DNA of 64,000 nucleotides from an uncultured Clostridia bacterium (GTDB taxonomy: Bacteria > Bacillota > Clostridia > Christensenellales > Borkfalkiaceae): NCBI GenBank assembly GCA_947589385.1, contig CANPZW010000005.1:51099-115098 (forward strand), given 5' to 3'. The position numbers were made by a program, and so were the translations under genes. Below the pieces are notes generated by a model, which was given only the letters and a program-made list of their open reading frames with translations, had not been told where the DNA came from and did not search any database. Positions 8,570 through 17,761 of this stretch are shown here, piece by piece; position 1 is the stretch's first letter, and each line of letters starts with the position of its first letter.

Positions 8570-11500
8570 ATGGGTTTAATAAAATACATTCTCGGGTCGG
8601 ACAGCCGCGGCGCGCTGAAAAAGCTTGATAAAATGGCTAAAAAAGTGGAGGAGCTTGAACCGAAATATCAGGCTATGTCGGACGCGGAGCTTAAAGGTCA
8701 GACGAAAATTTTCAAGGACAGGCTTGCCGCGGGAGAAACGACGGACGATATCCTGTACGACGCGTTCGCAGCCTTGCGCGAGGCAAGCTGGCGCGTCCTT
8801 AAAATGAAACACTTCCACGTGCAGATAATGGGCGGTATCTGTCTGCACCAGGGGCGTATCGCCGAAATGAAAACGGGCGAAGGCAAAACGCTTGTATCTA
8901 CGTTGCCCGCGTATCTCAACGCGCTTACGGGCAAGGGCGTGCATATCGTCACGGTCAACGACTATCTTGCCAAGCGCGACGCCGAGTGGATGGGCAAGGT
9001 TCATAAATTCATGGGGCTTACCGTGGGCGTGGTCGTGCCCGGCATGGACGACGCCGACAAGAAAAAGGCTTACGAGTGCGACATAATCTACGCCACCAAT
9101 AACGAGCTTGGCTTCGATTACCTGCGCGACAATCTTAAAAAATCAATATCCGCCATGGTTCAGCGGGAGCTTAACTTCTGCATAATCGACGAGGTGGACT
9201 CGATTTTGATAGATGAAGCCAGAACGCCTCTCATAATTTCGGGGCGCGGCGACAAGAGTTCCGAACTCTATGACAGGGTTGACAGATTCGTCCGCACGCT
9301 CGAAGGCGGGTTCGACGACGACAAGGAGGACGCGCTTAAAAGGGCGCCCGCAAGAATCGTCAAGCAGTATCAGGCGGACGAACGTCTCCGCAGCGCGGTA
9401 AAGCACATTAATTGCTGGGATTACGAAATCGACCGCGCAGAACGCAAAATAACCATTTTCGAAACGGAAAACGACGGTTTGAGCGAGATGGAACTTGAAC
9501 GCGCCGCAGACGAGAAGATAGGCTTGCTTGTCGGAGAAATCGAAAGCTGGGACTATGTTTTCACCGCAAAGGGCGGCAGAATAACCATAACCGACAAGGA
9601 TACGAAGAAGAAAGACGAAAAGGTCAGGGAGATGACCGACGAGGAAAAGGCAGCCACCGAAACCCTGCAAAATATTCTGAAAGCGAGCCGCGACTGGGAC
9701 TATATCGTTGACAGAAAGGACAAATCGGTAACGCTCACCGAAAAAGGTTCCAAAAAGGCGGAAAGATTTTTCGGAATCAACAACATAGGCGATATAGAAA
9801 ACGCCGACCTTCACCACCATATCCAGCAGGCGCTGAAAGCGCACGAACTGTTCCATAACGGCGAGGAATATATCATCTCCGAGGACGGAGAAGTTCAAAT
9901 CGTCGATGAATTTACGGGACGTATTCTCCACGGCAGGCGTTATTCCGACGGGCTTCACCAGGCGATAGAAGCGAAGGAACACGTAAAGGTCAAGGAAGAA
10001 AACAAGACCCACGCCACCGTAACTTTCCAGAACTATTTCAGGCTTTACGCCAAGCTTTCGGGCATGACGGGTACGGCGCTGACCGAGGAGGACGAATTCA
10101 GGACCATTTACTCTCTCGACGTCGTTCCCATTCCCACAAACCGCCCCGTAAAGCGCGTTGATTACGCCGATATGATTTACTCCACGGTGGAGGGAAAGAA
10201 AAAAGCTATCGTAAACGAAGTCGTGCAGCGGCACGAAAAAGGTCAGCCTATACTAATAGGTACGGTTACGGTAGATAAGTCGGAGGAAATTTCAAGGCTT
10301 CTGCGCCGCAACGGCATAAAGCACAATATTCTTAACGCAAAGAACCACGAACGCGAGGCGGAAATCGTCGCGCAGGCGGGCAGGCTCAATTCCGTTACAA
10401 TCGCAACCAACATGGCGGGGCGCGGAACCGATATTTTGCTCGGCGGCAACCCCGAATATCTCGCCAAAAAGCGTATGCGCGAAGAGGGCTTCGACCACGA
10501 TATGGTGGAAGTAGCCATTTCCTATGCCGACCGCGAATTTACCGAGGAAGAGCAGAAAGCGCGCGACAGGTACGCCGAACTTTACGAAATGTACAAAAAG
10601 GAAACGGATGAGGAAAAGCAGCAGGTAATAGCCGCGGGCGGTCTTTGCATAATAGGCACGGAACGCCATGAATCACGCCGTATAGATAACCAGCTCCGCG
10701 GACGAAGCGGCCGTCAGGGCGACCCGGGCGATTCGGTATTCTTCATTTCGCTTGAAGACGACCTTGCAATACGTTTCGGCGGCGAGAGACTGAAAAAGCT
10801 GTATTCGGTATTCAAAATCGACGACGACCAATGCCTGCAATCCAAAATGCTTACCCATTCCATAGAAAACGCTCAGCGCGCAATCGAGGGCAGGAACTTC
10901 GCCATCCGCAAAAGCACCCTTCAATACGACGAGGTGATGAACGAACAGCGTAAAACAATCTACGGCGAACGTATGAAGGTCCTCAAAGGCGAGGATGTGC
11001 ACGAACAGATGCTGAAATATATTCCCGATTACGTCGCAAAGATTGTCGGTGAAACGGTAAATACTGACGATATGCCGGAAAAATGGGATGAACTTGCCTT
11101 GAACGAAGCGTTGAAGCAGAAAGTCTATCCCGACGAGTGCACATTCGAAATAACCCGCGAAATGCTTGAAAAATGGGATTACGAGCGTGCGATATCCAAA
11201 ATAAGCAAGGAAGTCGAAAAGGCTTATGAAGCTAAGATTGAGAATATCAACAAGATTTTAACGGAAGTAAAGGAAAACGGCGTGGTGACGTCGGGCAGGC
11301 TTCCCGACAGTTTCGCGCAGGTAGAGCGCGATGTGCTTTTGAGTATGGTTGACAATAACTGGATTGACCATATCGACGCAATGGACCAGCTCCGCAAGGG
11401 CATAGGTCTCCGCGGCTACGCACAGCAAGACCCCATAATCGCCTATAAGGCTGAGGGTCACGAGATGTTCGAGGAGATGATTGAAAGAGTCCAGAACGCC

Positions 11501-11890
11501 ACCATTTCAATGCTGTTGAAGAGGATAAGGCTGGAACGCAAACCCGCGCCTCCCGTCCGCAAGGTTATGGTAGAACCTGCCCGTCCCGCTCAGACCGCGC
11601 AAGGAATAAGCCCCATGAACAACGGAGTTGCCGAACACGCGCGGGAGATTGCGGAGCAGAACGCAAAACGTGAGGAAGGACAGTCTGCGCCCGAGGCGAA
11701 CGAGAGCGGGTTAAGGAACGTTTTAATAGGCGGCACGCCCGAAAAATCGGCGTCTAACCTTGTTCCCAACATTGACTCTAAACAGCTTCCGAAAGTGAAC
11801 AAGGCGGTTAAGGTCGGCAGAAACGACCCCTGTCCTTGCGGCAGCGGCAAGAAATATAAGGACTGCTGCTATTGGAAAGACCATAAATAA
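8570..11890 (+). CDS. secA: Preprotein translocase ATPase SecA with an enlarged preprotein-binding domain
   Basis: SecA drives secretory proteins through SecYEG. The Walker A MKTGEGKT (100-107), the DEVD box near 207-210, GRGTDILLGG and the QLRGRSGRQGDPG helicase motif are all intact. The C-terminal zinc-binding tail CPCGSGKKYKDCC binds SecB or ribosomes in other species. At 1,106 residues it is much longer than the usual 840-900. About 130 extra residues (roughly 245-373) sit inside the preprotein cross-linking domain. There the element WDY-x5-8-(I/V)T(I/L) occurs three times (about 283, 327 and 376), of which only the last aligns with ordinary SecA. An AAAGGAG site fixes the start, and prfB follows 15 bp later. 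Confidence 0.96.
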   Translation: MGLIKYILGSDSRGALKKLDKMAKKVEELEPKYQAMSDAELKGQTKIFKDRLAAGETTDDILYDAFAALREASWRVLKMKHFHVQIMGGICLHQGRIAEMKTGEGKTLVSTLPAYLNALTGKGVHIVTVNDYLAKRDAEWMGKVHKFMGLTVGVVVPGMDDADKKKAYECDIIYATNNELGFDYLRDNLKKSISAMVQRELNFCIIDEVDSILIDEARTPLIISGRGDKSSELYDRVDRFVRTLEGGFDDDKEDALKRAPARIVKQYQADERLRSAVKHINCWDYEIDRAERKITIFETENDGLSEMELERAADEKIGLLVGEIESWDYVFTAKGGRITITDKDTKKKDEKVREMTDEEKAATETLQNILKASRDWDYIVDRKDKSVTLTEKGSKKAERFFGINNIGDIENADLHHHIQQALKAHELFHNGEEYIISEDGEVQIVDEFTGRILHGRRYSDGLHQAIEAKEHVKVKEENKTHATVTFQNYFRLYAKLSGMTGTALTEEDEFRTIYSLDVVPIPTNRPVKRVDYADMIYSTVEGKKKAIVNEVVQRHEKGQPILIGTVTVDKSEEISRLLRRNGIKHNILNAKNHEREAEIVAQAGRLNSVTIATNMAGRGTDILLGGNPEYLAKKRMREEGFDHDMVEVAISYADREFTEEEQKARDRYAELYEMYKKETDEEKQQVIAAGGLCIIGTERHESRRIDNQLRGRSGRQGDPGDSVFFISLEDDLAIRFGGERLKKLYSVFKIDDDQCLQSKMLTHSIENAQRAIEGRNFAIRKSTLQYDEVMNEQRKTIYGERMKVLKGEDVHEQMLKYIPDYVAKIVGETVNTDDMPEKWDELALNEALKQKVYPDECTFEITREMLEKWDYERAISKISKEVEKAYEAKIENINKILTEVKENGVVTSGRLPDSFAQVERDVLLSMVDNNWIDHIDAMDQLRKGIGLRGYAQQDPIIAYKAEGHEMFEEMIERVQNATISMLLKRIRLERKPAPPVRKVMVEPARPAQTAQGISPMNNGVAEHAREIAEQNAKREEGQSAPEANESGLRNVLIGGTPEKSASNLVPNIDSKQLPKVNKAVKVGRNDPCPCGSGKKYKDCCYWKDHK

Positions 11891-11905
11891 TAAAGACGGA
11901 AATAT

Positions 11906-13006
11906 ATGTTCAAAGCAGACGATTACAGATTAAAGCTAAAAGCCCTCGCCGATAATCTGGCGGAGGCAAAATACGCGCTGGACATAGACAATCTCGGCGC
12001 TCGCCTCGGCGACCTCAAAAAAGAGCAGGAAAGCCCCGAAGTATGGCAGGATTTGGAAAAATCCGCCAAAATCGGCAGGGAAATTTCCGCAGTCGAGGGC
12101 AAAATTTCAAGCTATAAAAAGGGCGAAGCAGCTCTCGCGGACGCCAACGCATACGTTGATTTGATTGAGGAAGCGGACGACGAAAGTCTTATCCCCGAAC
12201 TCGAACAGATGATATCCGCCGCCGAAACGGACATAGAGGAAATGCGCATACGCGCGCTTCTCCGCGGTAAGTACGACGGCAACAACGCCATTTTAAACCT
12301 TCATTCGGGCGCAGGCGGCACGGAAGCCTGCGACTGGACCCAGATGTTATACAGAATGTATTGCCGCTATTGCGAAAAGCAGGGATTTAAGGTTACGGAG
12401 CTGGATTCGGAGGACGGCGACGAGGCGGGGCTTAAAAGCGTAAGTTTTAAAGTTGACGGCGAAAACGCCTACGGTTTTTTAAAGGCGGAAAAGGGAGTGC
12501 ACAGGCTTGTGCGTATTTCGCCTTTCGATTCCAATAAACGCCGCCATACGTCTTTCGCTTCGCTTGAAGTAATGCCCGAGATAGACGACGAAAACGAAGT
12601 CGAAATCCGCGACGAGGACATAAGAATAGACGTATATCGTTCTTCCGGCGCTGGCGGGCAAAAAGTAAACAAGACGGAAACGGCGATACGTATCACGCAT
12701 TTCCCTACGGGAATAGTGGTAACATGCCAGAACGAGCGCAGCCAGCTTCAAAATAAGGCGATGGCTTTCGAATATCTGCGCGCCAAGCTTGTTGAACGCC
12801 AGATTGCCGAGCGCGAGGCGGCGGACGCGGAAATCAAGGGCGAAATAAAAAAGATAGAGTGGGGCAGCCAGATACGCAGCTATGTATTCTGCCCTTACAC
12901 CCTTGTCAAAGACCACCGCACGGGCTATGAAAACACCAATATCCAGGCGGTTATGGACGGGGATTTGCAAGGTTTTATAATAGACTATCTCAAAAAAACA
13001 GTTTAG
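11906..13006 (+). CDS. prfB: Peptide chain release factor 2
   Basis: RF2 ends translation at UGA and UAA. The codon-recognition tripeptide SPF is at residues 205-207 and the hydrolysis motif GGQ at 250-252 (SSGAGGQKVNKTETA). The 366-residue frame is continuous from its ATG. Many bacteria need a programmed +1 frameshift at an in-frame TGA near codon 25, but here that region reads ALDIDNLGARL with no stop, so the autoregulatory switch is absent. It lies 15 bp after secA, the same secA-prfB order known from Bacillus. Confidence 0.96.
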   Translation: MFKADDYRLKLKALADNLAEAKYALDIDNLGARLGDLKKEQESPEVWQDLEKSAKIGREISAVEGKISSYKKGEAALADANAYVDLIEEADDESLIPELEQMISAAETDIEEMRIRALLRGKYDGNNAILNLHSGAGGTEACDWTQMLYRMYCRYCEKQGFKVTELDSEDGDEAGLKSVSFKVDGENAYGFLKAEKGVHRLVRISPFDSNKRRHTSFASLEVMPEIDDENEVEIRDEDIRIDVYRSSGAGGQKVNKTETAIRITHFPTGIVVTCQNERSQLQNKAMAFEYLRAKLVERQIAEREAADAEIKGEIKKIEWGSQIRSYVFCPYTLVKDHRTGYENTNIQAVMDGDLQGFIIDYLKKTV

Positions 13007-13264
13007 CTCCCGCAAACCGTGGATAAGCTTTGTTCTGCTTTGTAAAGCTTCGCTCCGCCTTGTTCGCGTACTTCTTTGTACACTCGCTGCGGACGTCGCT
13101 CGCTTTCCTTGCATAACTCGCTTCTCCGCGGTTTATAACTTCGTTGGGGGATTTCACTTCGTTCTCGCATTTGGCGAGAGCGTCGGGCAAAGCCCTCGCG
13201 TAGAATGACAAGGGGCAGACTGACGGGATTGTCAAAGCACGATTATTGCGGGCGGTTTTTCGCA
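13007..13264. repeat. Non-coding gap between prfB and tsaD, possibly a dispersed repeat
   Basis: This 258-bp stretch has no convincing gene. Its composition (repeated CTTCG, CTCGC and TTGC runs, ending in CGTAGAATGACAAGGGG) resembles the decayed intergenic repeats found scattered in some Clostridia genomes. The 91-residue minus ORF over it (12990-13265) has an implausible composition. No clear terminator for prfB is seen, so tsaD may be read through from secA-prfB. Repeat status is a guess from appearance, because no second copy lies in the window. Confidence 0.3.
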
Positions 13265-14305
13265 ATGTATAACATAAATTCCTTTAAAATCAAATCTTCA
13301 CCGATAATACTCGGCATAGAATCCAGCTGCGACGAAACCGCCGCGGCTGTAATTTCGGGCAGGAAACTTTTGTCGTCCGAAATCATTTCGTCTGCGACCG
13401 AACAGGCAAAATACGGCGGCGTCGTGCCTGAAATCGCTTCCCGCGCGCATACGGAAGCGGTGGATGAAGTCGTGCGCAGGGCTTTAAAAAATGCAGAAGT
13501 ACCCGCAGAAAAGTTGGACGGAGTGGCGGTAACGTTCGGCGCAGGGCTTTTGGGGGCTCTGCTTGTTGGGTTGTCCTTTGCTAAGGGGCTGGCGTATTCT
13601 TTGAACATTCCGCTTATAGCCGTAAACCATATCCGCGGACATCTTGCCGCGGCGTATCTGGTTGCGGAGGATTTGAAACCGCCCTTTATTACCTTGCTTG
13701 CAAGCGGCGGGCATACGGCTGTGCTTCATACAAGAACCTATACCGAATTTGAAGTTCTCGGCGCTACCTGCGACGACGCCGCAGGCGAGGCGTTTGATAA
13801 GGTCGCCCGCGTTTTGGGACTTGAATATCCGGGCGGCGTCAATGTGGAACGGCTTGCGCGCGAGGGCGAAAACAGCGTCAAGTTACCGTCCGCGCTTGTA
13901 AAAAACGCAACACGTATGCAGTTTTCTTACAGCGGACTTAAAACGGCGGTGATAAACGCCGTGCATAATGCGGAGCAGCGGGGCGAAGAACTCAAACGCG
14001 CGGATATAGCAAATTCATTTCAGCGCGCGGCGATAGACCCTCTCGTGAAAAAAACAGTGGAATGTGCTTTAAAGCGCGGAATTTCCACGGTTACGGCAGG
14101 CGGCGGGGTAGTTGCCAACGGATATTTGCGCGATACTCTTACGAAAGCCTGCCAAAAAGCGGGGTTAAGGTGCGTTTTGCCCGAAAAGCGGTTTTGCACC
14201 GACAACGCGGCGATGATAGCGGCGGAAGGTCTTACCCAATACCTTGCGGGAAATTTTGCCGATTTAAGCATTAACGCTTGCGCACAGATTCCGCTGAACA
14301 GTTAA
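13265..14305 (+). CDS. tsaD: tRNA N6-adenosine threonylcarbamoyltransferase TsaD
   Basis: TsaD transfers the threonylcarbamoyl group to A37 of ANN-decoding tRNAs, together with TsaB and TsaE. The signature ILGIESSCDETAAAV opens the protein. The metal-binding histidines are in NHIRGHLAAAYL, and the nucleotide-binding GGGVVANGYLRD and FCTDNAAMIA motifs are near the C-terminus. I start at the ATG at 13265 (346 residues, normal for the family); the ORF track adds 20 residues from an upstream in-frame ATG that homologues lack. The ribosome site is weak. tsaB and tsaE are not in this window. Confidence 0.94.
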   Translation: MYNINSFKIKSSPIILGIESSCDETAAAVISGRKLLSSEIISSATEQAKYGGVVPEIASRAHTEAVDEVVRRALKNAEVPAEKLDGVAVTFGAGLLGALLVGLSFAKGLAYSLNIPLIAVNHIRGHLAAAYLVAEDLKPPFITLLASGGHTAVLHTRTYTEFEVLGATCDDAAGEAFDKVARVLGLEYPGGVNVERLAREGENSVKLPSALVKNATRMQFSYSGLKTAVINAVHNAEQRGEELKRADIANSFQRAAIDPLVKKTVECALKRGISTVTAGGGVVANGYLRDTLTKACQKAGLRCVLPEKRFCTDNAAMIAAEGLTQYLAGNFADLSINACAQIPLNS

Positions 14306-14357
14306 AATTTGTTTCATAAAATAATGCGCTTTATAGCGTGTTTTAGCGTGTTCGATA

Positions 14358-14397
14358 ATGCTGCGGCGGGCGCGAAATTTCGCGCCCGCCGCAGCAT
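14358..14397. terminator. 40-bp perfect palindrome between convergent genes (bidirectional terminator)
   Basis: This palindrome sits between tsaD (plus) and the deacetylase (minus). Its central 30 bp are identical to the palindrome at 3461-3490, and here the stem is extended to 20 bp. Confidence 0.7.
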
Positions 14398-14503
14398 ATT
14401 TGGTATTCGGATTTTATCAAATCAAATTCCCGATTGACCGCTTTCCTATAAAAATCGTTATTTGCTTTAATATTTTATAAATATGGCAGATGTTTAATTT
14501 GTT

Positions 14504-15184
14504 TTAAAATTTTTTAAATTCGTAGCCCTTGTTTTTGAAGTGTTTTATTACCTTTGAAAGCGCGGCTACGGTTTCGGTTTTATCGGTAGAATCGTGGGCG
14601 AGCATGACTATCTTTTTCGGGTTGGCGACCGTAGCAACCGCGGCACAGTATAATTCTCGCGCGGAGGCGTTTTTGATTTCGCTGTCGCGGAACGAAGCGT
14701 TCCAATCCACGGTATTATAGCCCTTTTCCTCAACCGCCTTTACAAGCTTCTGAGGGACGGAAAAACTGCCCCCCGGGAAACGGTAGATATGCGAAAATTC
14801 CCCCGTAATGCTGCAAATCAGTTCGTTGCATTTCTCTATATCCTTTAAAAGCGCCTCCGTCGATGAATATATTTCCTTATATTTATGGGAGTAGGAATGC
14901 ACGGCAAGAGTATGCCCCTCGTCAAACGCCCTTTTCAAAATGTTTTTTCTGTTTTTCGCCTGCGTGCCCACGATAAAAAATGTCGCGGGGACGTTTTCTG
15001 TTTTCAATACGTCGAGAATTTTGGGGGTAACCCTGTCGCTCGGACCGTCGTCGAATGTAAGATAGATAACTTTGTCGCTCTCTGCAAACGAAAGCAGCGG
15101 CTCTCCGAAAAAATTGCCGAACAGAGTCACGAAAAGCGCTACGGTCAGAAGAATTGCGGCGAGCGCGGAAATGCGTTTGTTCAT
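14504..15184 (-). CDS. Polysaccharide deacetylase (NodB/CE4 family), secreted
   Basis: This 226-residue protein has an N-terminal signal or anchor (about residues 5-27) and a complete CE4 fold. The motifs in order are TFDDGPSD (43-50, metal and catalytic Asp), HSYSHK (metal His), RFPGGS, DWNAS and LAHDS. Family members deacetylate peptidoglycan, chitin-like oligomers or other N-acetyl sugars outside the cell. It resembles the PdaA/PdaB group linked to spore or cell-wall remodelling, but the exact substrate is not determined. The downstream minus gene at 15247 reads in the same direction and ends 63 bp upstream of it. Confidence 0.92.
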   Translation of the reverse strand: MNKRISALAAILLTVALFVTLFGNFFGEPLLSFAESDKVIYLTFDDGPSDRVTPKILDVLKTENVPATFFIVGTQAKNRKNILKRAFDEGHTLAVHSYSHKYKEIYSSTEALLKDIEKCNELICSITGEFSHIYRFPGGSFSVPQKLVKAVEEKGYNTVDWNASFRDSEIKNASARELYCAAVATVANPKKIVMLAHDSTDKTETVAALSKVIKHFKNKGYEFKKF

Positions 15185-15246
15185 ATTCTTAATATGCGCA
15201 GCCGCCGCGGATTTAAGCTTTTTTATTCGTTTTTGTTCAATTTATT

Positions 15247-15927
15247 TCAATACAGCTCAATATTTATCAGCGTATCGGCAATGGCAATTTGCAGCTTCCG
15301 CAGATTTCTGGAATACACAAACCCCTCGCCCGCCGCCGAACATTCGGCGGAAAGCCTTCTCAATTCTTCTGAAAAGCAGTTTGCGGAATTTGCAAGTTTA
15401 AGCCCGTTAAGGCTTTTTTTGACGTCCGCAAGAACGGATTTTGCCGCGTCTTGACCGTATTCCCCCGTGTCCAGCTTGTTGGCACATTCGTAGCATACTT
15501 TCGAAAGTGAAAAAAGGGTATTCAGATTACCTGCATAAACGGCTTCTTTGTTTTTTGAAAGCCGCGATTTCGGCGCATATTCCTTTCTTTCCGCAGTCAG
15601 CACAAAGCATTGAAGTCCACGCCGCATAAGACTTTTTTGCACTCGTTCGGCGTCGTTTTCCTTGTAATAACACGCCACCGTCACATAAAATCCGTCGCCG
15701 TATTCGAATACGTAGCCCGCGCCGCCGAACCCCTCCACGCCGTCCGAAATAGCGTCTGCGGAAAGCGAGTTGTCCTCGACCGAATAGCATACAAGATAAA
15801 ACGCGGACTTAAATTCGATTTTTTCGCCGTTGCAGGAGGCGGCGCAGATAATTACGGCGACTGTTAAGGTGACCGCCGCCGCGACCGATATAAAAAAGGG
15901 TAAATTTTTGTCTGCGCGCCTTTCCAT
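15247..15927 (-). CDS. Membrane-anchored protein with SPOR-like domain
   Basis: I do not recognise this 226-residue protein. It has one N-terminal membrane segment (FFISVAAAVTLTVAVIICAA) ending in a possible lipobox (CAASC). A roughly 70-residue alpha/beta module (about 43-112) follows. In it two similar halves, AFYLVCYSV and FYVTVACYYKENDAERV, are arranged like a SPOR domain, which in known proteins binds denuded peptidoglycan. The remainder is helical. Its place next to the polysaccharide deacetylase fits a cell-envelope role. The SPOR assignment is by eye and needs profile comparison. Confidence 0.6.
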   Translation of the reverse strand: MERRADKNLPFFISVAAAVTLTVAVIICAASCNGEKIEFKSAFYLVCYSVEDNSLSADAISDGVEGFGGAGYVFEYGDGFYVTVACYYKENDAERVQKSLMRRGLQCFVLTAERKEYAPKSRLSKNKEAVYAGNLNTLFSLSKVCYECANKLDTGEYGQDAAKSVLADVKKSLNGLKLANSANCFSEELRRLSAECSAAGEGFVYSRNLRKLQIAIADTLINIELY

Positions 15928-15974
15928 AGATTATATATATGCCTGTTTTGGCAGCGATATGGCATTATTTAAGG

Positions 15975-16003
15975 TTGACTAAATTCTTTCCGCAGTTTAT
16001 AAT
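15975..16003 (+). promoter_or_regulatory. Sigma-A type promoter for the PP-loop gene
   Basis: TTGACT (15975-15980), a 17-bp spacer and TATAAT (15998-16003) lie just ahead of the gene. The leader would be only about 10 nt, so the GAGG ribosome site is almost at the 5' end. Confidence 0.7.
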
Positions 16004-16020
16004 ATTTGCGAGGTATAGGA

Positions 16021-16890
16021 ATGCGTAAGAGCGGAACCGATGGGATTTCGGACCTTGAAGAGAATGTAACGGCTTCCCAGATAGAGGAAGGTCTGCGCAA
16101 AAAATTCTCGAAAAAGCTGTTTTCAAAGTTTGCCAAGGCGATAGTGGAGTACAGGTTGATAGAGCCGAACGACAAAATTGCCGTCTGCATGTCGGGCGGC
16201 AAGGATTCAATGCTTATGGCAAAGCTGTTTCAGGAATTGAAGCGGCATAACAAGTTTCCGTTCGAGCTTGTTTTTCTCGTAATGAACCCCGGTTACAGCG
16301 ATGAAAACAGGGAAAATATAGAGCGCAACGCAAAACTTCTGGGCATCCCCATAACGGTTTTTGAAACGAACATATTCGAAAATGTGTTCAATATAGAAAA
16401 ATCGCCCTGTTATATATGCGCGCGCATGCGCCGCGGACATCTTTACGCCAAGGCGAAGGAGTTGGGCTGTAACAAAATAGCCCTCGGACATCATTACGAC
16501 GACGTTATCGAAACAATTTTAATGGGTATGCTTTACGGCGGACAGATGCAGACCATGATGCCCCGCATAGACAGCGCAAATTTCGAAGGAATGAAGCTTA
16601 TCCGCCCCATGTATCTTATCCGCGAGTCCGATATTAAGGCGTGGCGCGATTATTACGGTCTGCATTTTTTACAGTGTGCGTGCAAATTCACAGAGGCTTG
16701 CGCCTCGGGAGCTGACGGGAATACGGCTTCTAAACGCCAAAAGGTGAAAGAACTTATAGCCCGCCTCGAAAAAGAAGACCCGGGAATAGAGCAAAATATA
16801 TTTAAAAGCGCCGAAAACGTCAATCTTTCCACAATCATATCCTATAAGGACAAGAAAGGCGAAAGACACTATTATTACGACGTCGATTGA
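16021..16890 (+). CDS. TtcA-family PP-loop ATPase (tRNA thiolation)
   Basis: This protein has the PP-loop SGGKDSMLMAKL that adenylates its RNA substrate. The CxxC pair (CYICARMRRG) and the later CACKFTEAC cysteines match the Fe-S ligands of TtcA. TtcA makes 2-thiocytidine at position 32 of tRNA in Proteobacteria. Bacillota members are more divergent and their modified base is less certain, so no symbol is given. I start at the ATG at 16021 (GAGGTATAGGA upstream), five codons after the ORF-track start. Next comes thyA, 37 bp downstream. Confidence 0.85.
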   Translation: MRKSGTDGISDLEENVTASQIEEGLRKKFSKKLFSKFAKAIVEYRLIEPNDKIAVCMSGGKDSMLMAKLFQELKRHNKFPFELVFLVMNPGYSDENRENIERNAKLLGIPITVFETNIFENVFNIEKSPCYICARMRRGHLYAKAKELGCNKIALGHHYDDVIETILMGMLYGGQMQTMMPRIDSANFEGMKLIRPMYLIRESDIKAWRDYYGLHFLQCACKFTEACASGADGNTASKRQKVKELIARLEKEDPGIEQNIFKSAENVNLSTIISYKDKKGERHYYYDVD

Positions 16891-16927
16891 TTTTAAGTTT
16901 AAAGAAGTCCCGTAAGGAGAAAAATCT

Positions 16928-17758
16928 ATGAGTAAGGCAGACGATATCTTTATATCCAACATGCGCGAGATACTTGAAAAGGGCGTATGGGATACGGACA
17001 GGGAAGTCCGTCCGCGCTGGTCGGACGGCACGCCCGCGCATACCGTTAAAAAATTCGGCATTGTCAACCGCTATGATTTGAGAGAGGAATTTCCGCTTCT
17101 TACTATCCGCCGAACGGCGTTCAGGTCCTGCGTGGATGAAATATTGTGGATATGGCAGAAAAAAAGCAACAACGTCCGCGATTTACATTCGAGAATCTGG
17201 GACCAATGGACGGACGAAAACGGCAGTATAGGCAAGGCGTACGGCTACCAGCTCGGAGTGAAGCATAAGTACAAGGAGGGGGAATTTGACCAGGTTGACC
17301 GCGTGCTGTACGATTTAAAGCATAACCCCGCAAGCCGCAGGATAATGACAAATATTTACACTTTTGCGGACTTGCACGAAATGAACTTGTATCCATGCGC
17401 TTATTCCATGACGTTTAACGTTTCGGGTAAAACCCTGAACGCTATTTTAAACCAGCGCTCTGCGGATATGCTTACGGCAAATAATTGGAATGTGGCACAG
17501 TATGCGGCGCTTCTGATGATGATAGCGCAGGTTTCCGGACTGGAAGCGGGGGAGCTTGTGCACGTTATAGCCGACGCGCACATCTACGACCGACATATAG
17601 ATATGGTTAAAGAAATTATCGGGATGCCGCGCTATCCCGCGCCGAGGGTGGAGTTGGATAAAAGCATAACGGATTTTTACGCATTTACGGTTGACAGCTT
17701 TAAAGTCGTCGATTATAAATGCAATCAAAAGAAATATGAAATACCCGTCGCGGAGTGA
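16928..17758 (+). CDS. thyA: Thymidylate synthase (phi3T/Bacillus ThyA subgroup)
   Basis: This enzyme methylates dUMP to dTMP using methylene-tetrahydrofolate. The catalytic cysteine is Cys157 in LYPCAYSMTFNV, and the dUMP-binding QRSAD motif is at 176-180. The Cys is followed by Ala instead of the usual His. That, together with EILWIWQKKSN, IWDQW and IGKAYGYQLG, places it with the Bacillus/phage phi3T ThyA subgroup rather than the E. coli type (from memory of those sequences). At 276 residues it is complete. It has a GTAAGGAG site and is followed after 3 bp by folA. Confidence 0.93.
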   Translation: MSKADDIFISNMREILEKGVWDTDREVRPRWSDGTPAHTVKKFGIVNRYDLREEFPLLTIRRTAFRSCVDEILWIWQKKSNNVRDLHSRIWDQWTDENGSIGKAYGYQLGVKHKYKEGEFDQVDRVLYDLKHNPASRRIMTNIYTFADLHEMNLYPCAYSMTFNVSGKTLNAILNQRSADMLTANNWNVAQYAALLMMIAQVSGLEAGELVHVIADAHIYDRHIDMVKEIIGMPRYPAPRVELDKSITDFYAFTVDSFKVVDYKCNQKKYEIPVAE

Positions 17759-17761
17759 TTT

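Noticed and set aside
9143-10234. 363-residue minus ORF
   Set aside because: Shadow of secA in an opposite frame; no motifs and no ribosome site.
12990-13265. 91-residue minus ORF between prfB and tsaD
   Set aside because: No ribosome site, runs across the prfB end, and the composition looks like translated non-coding repeat.
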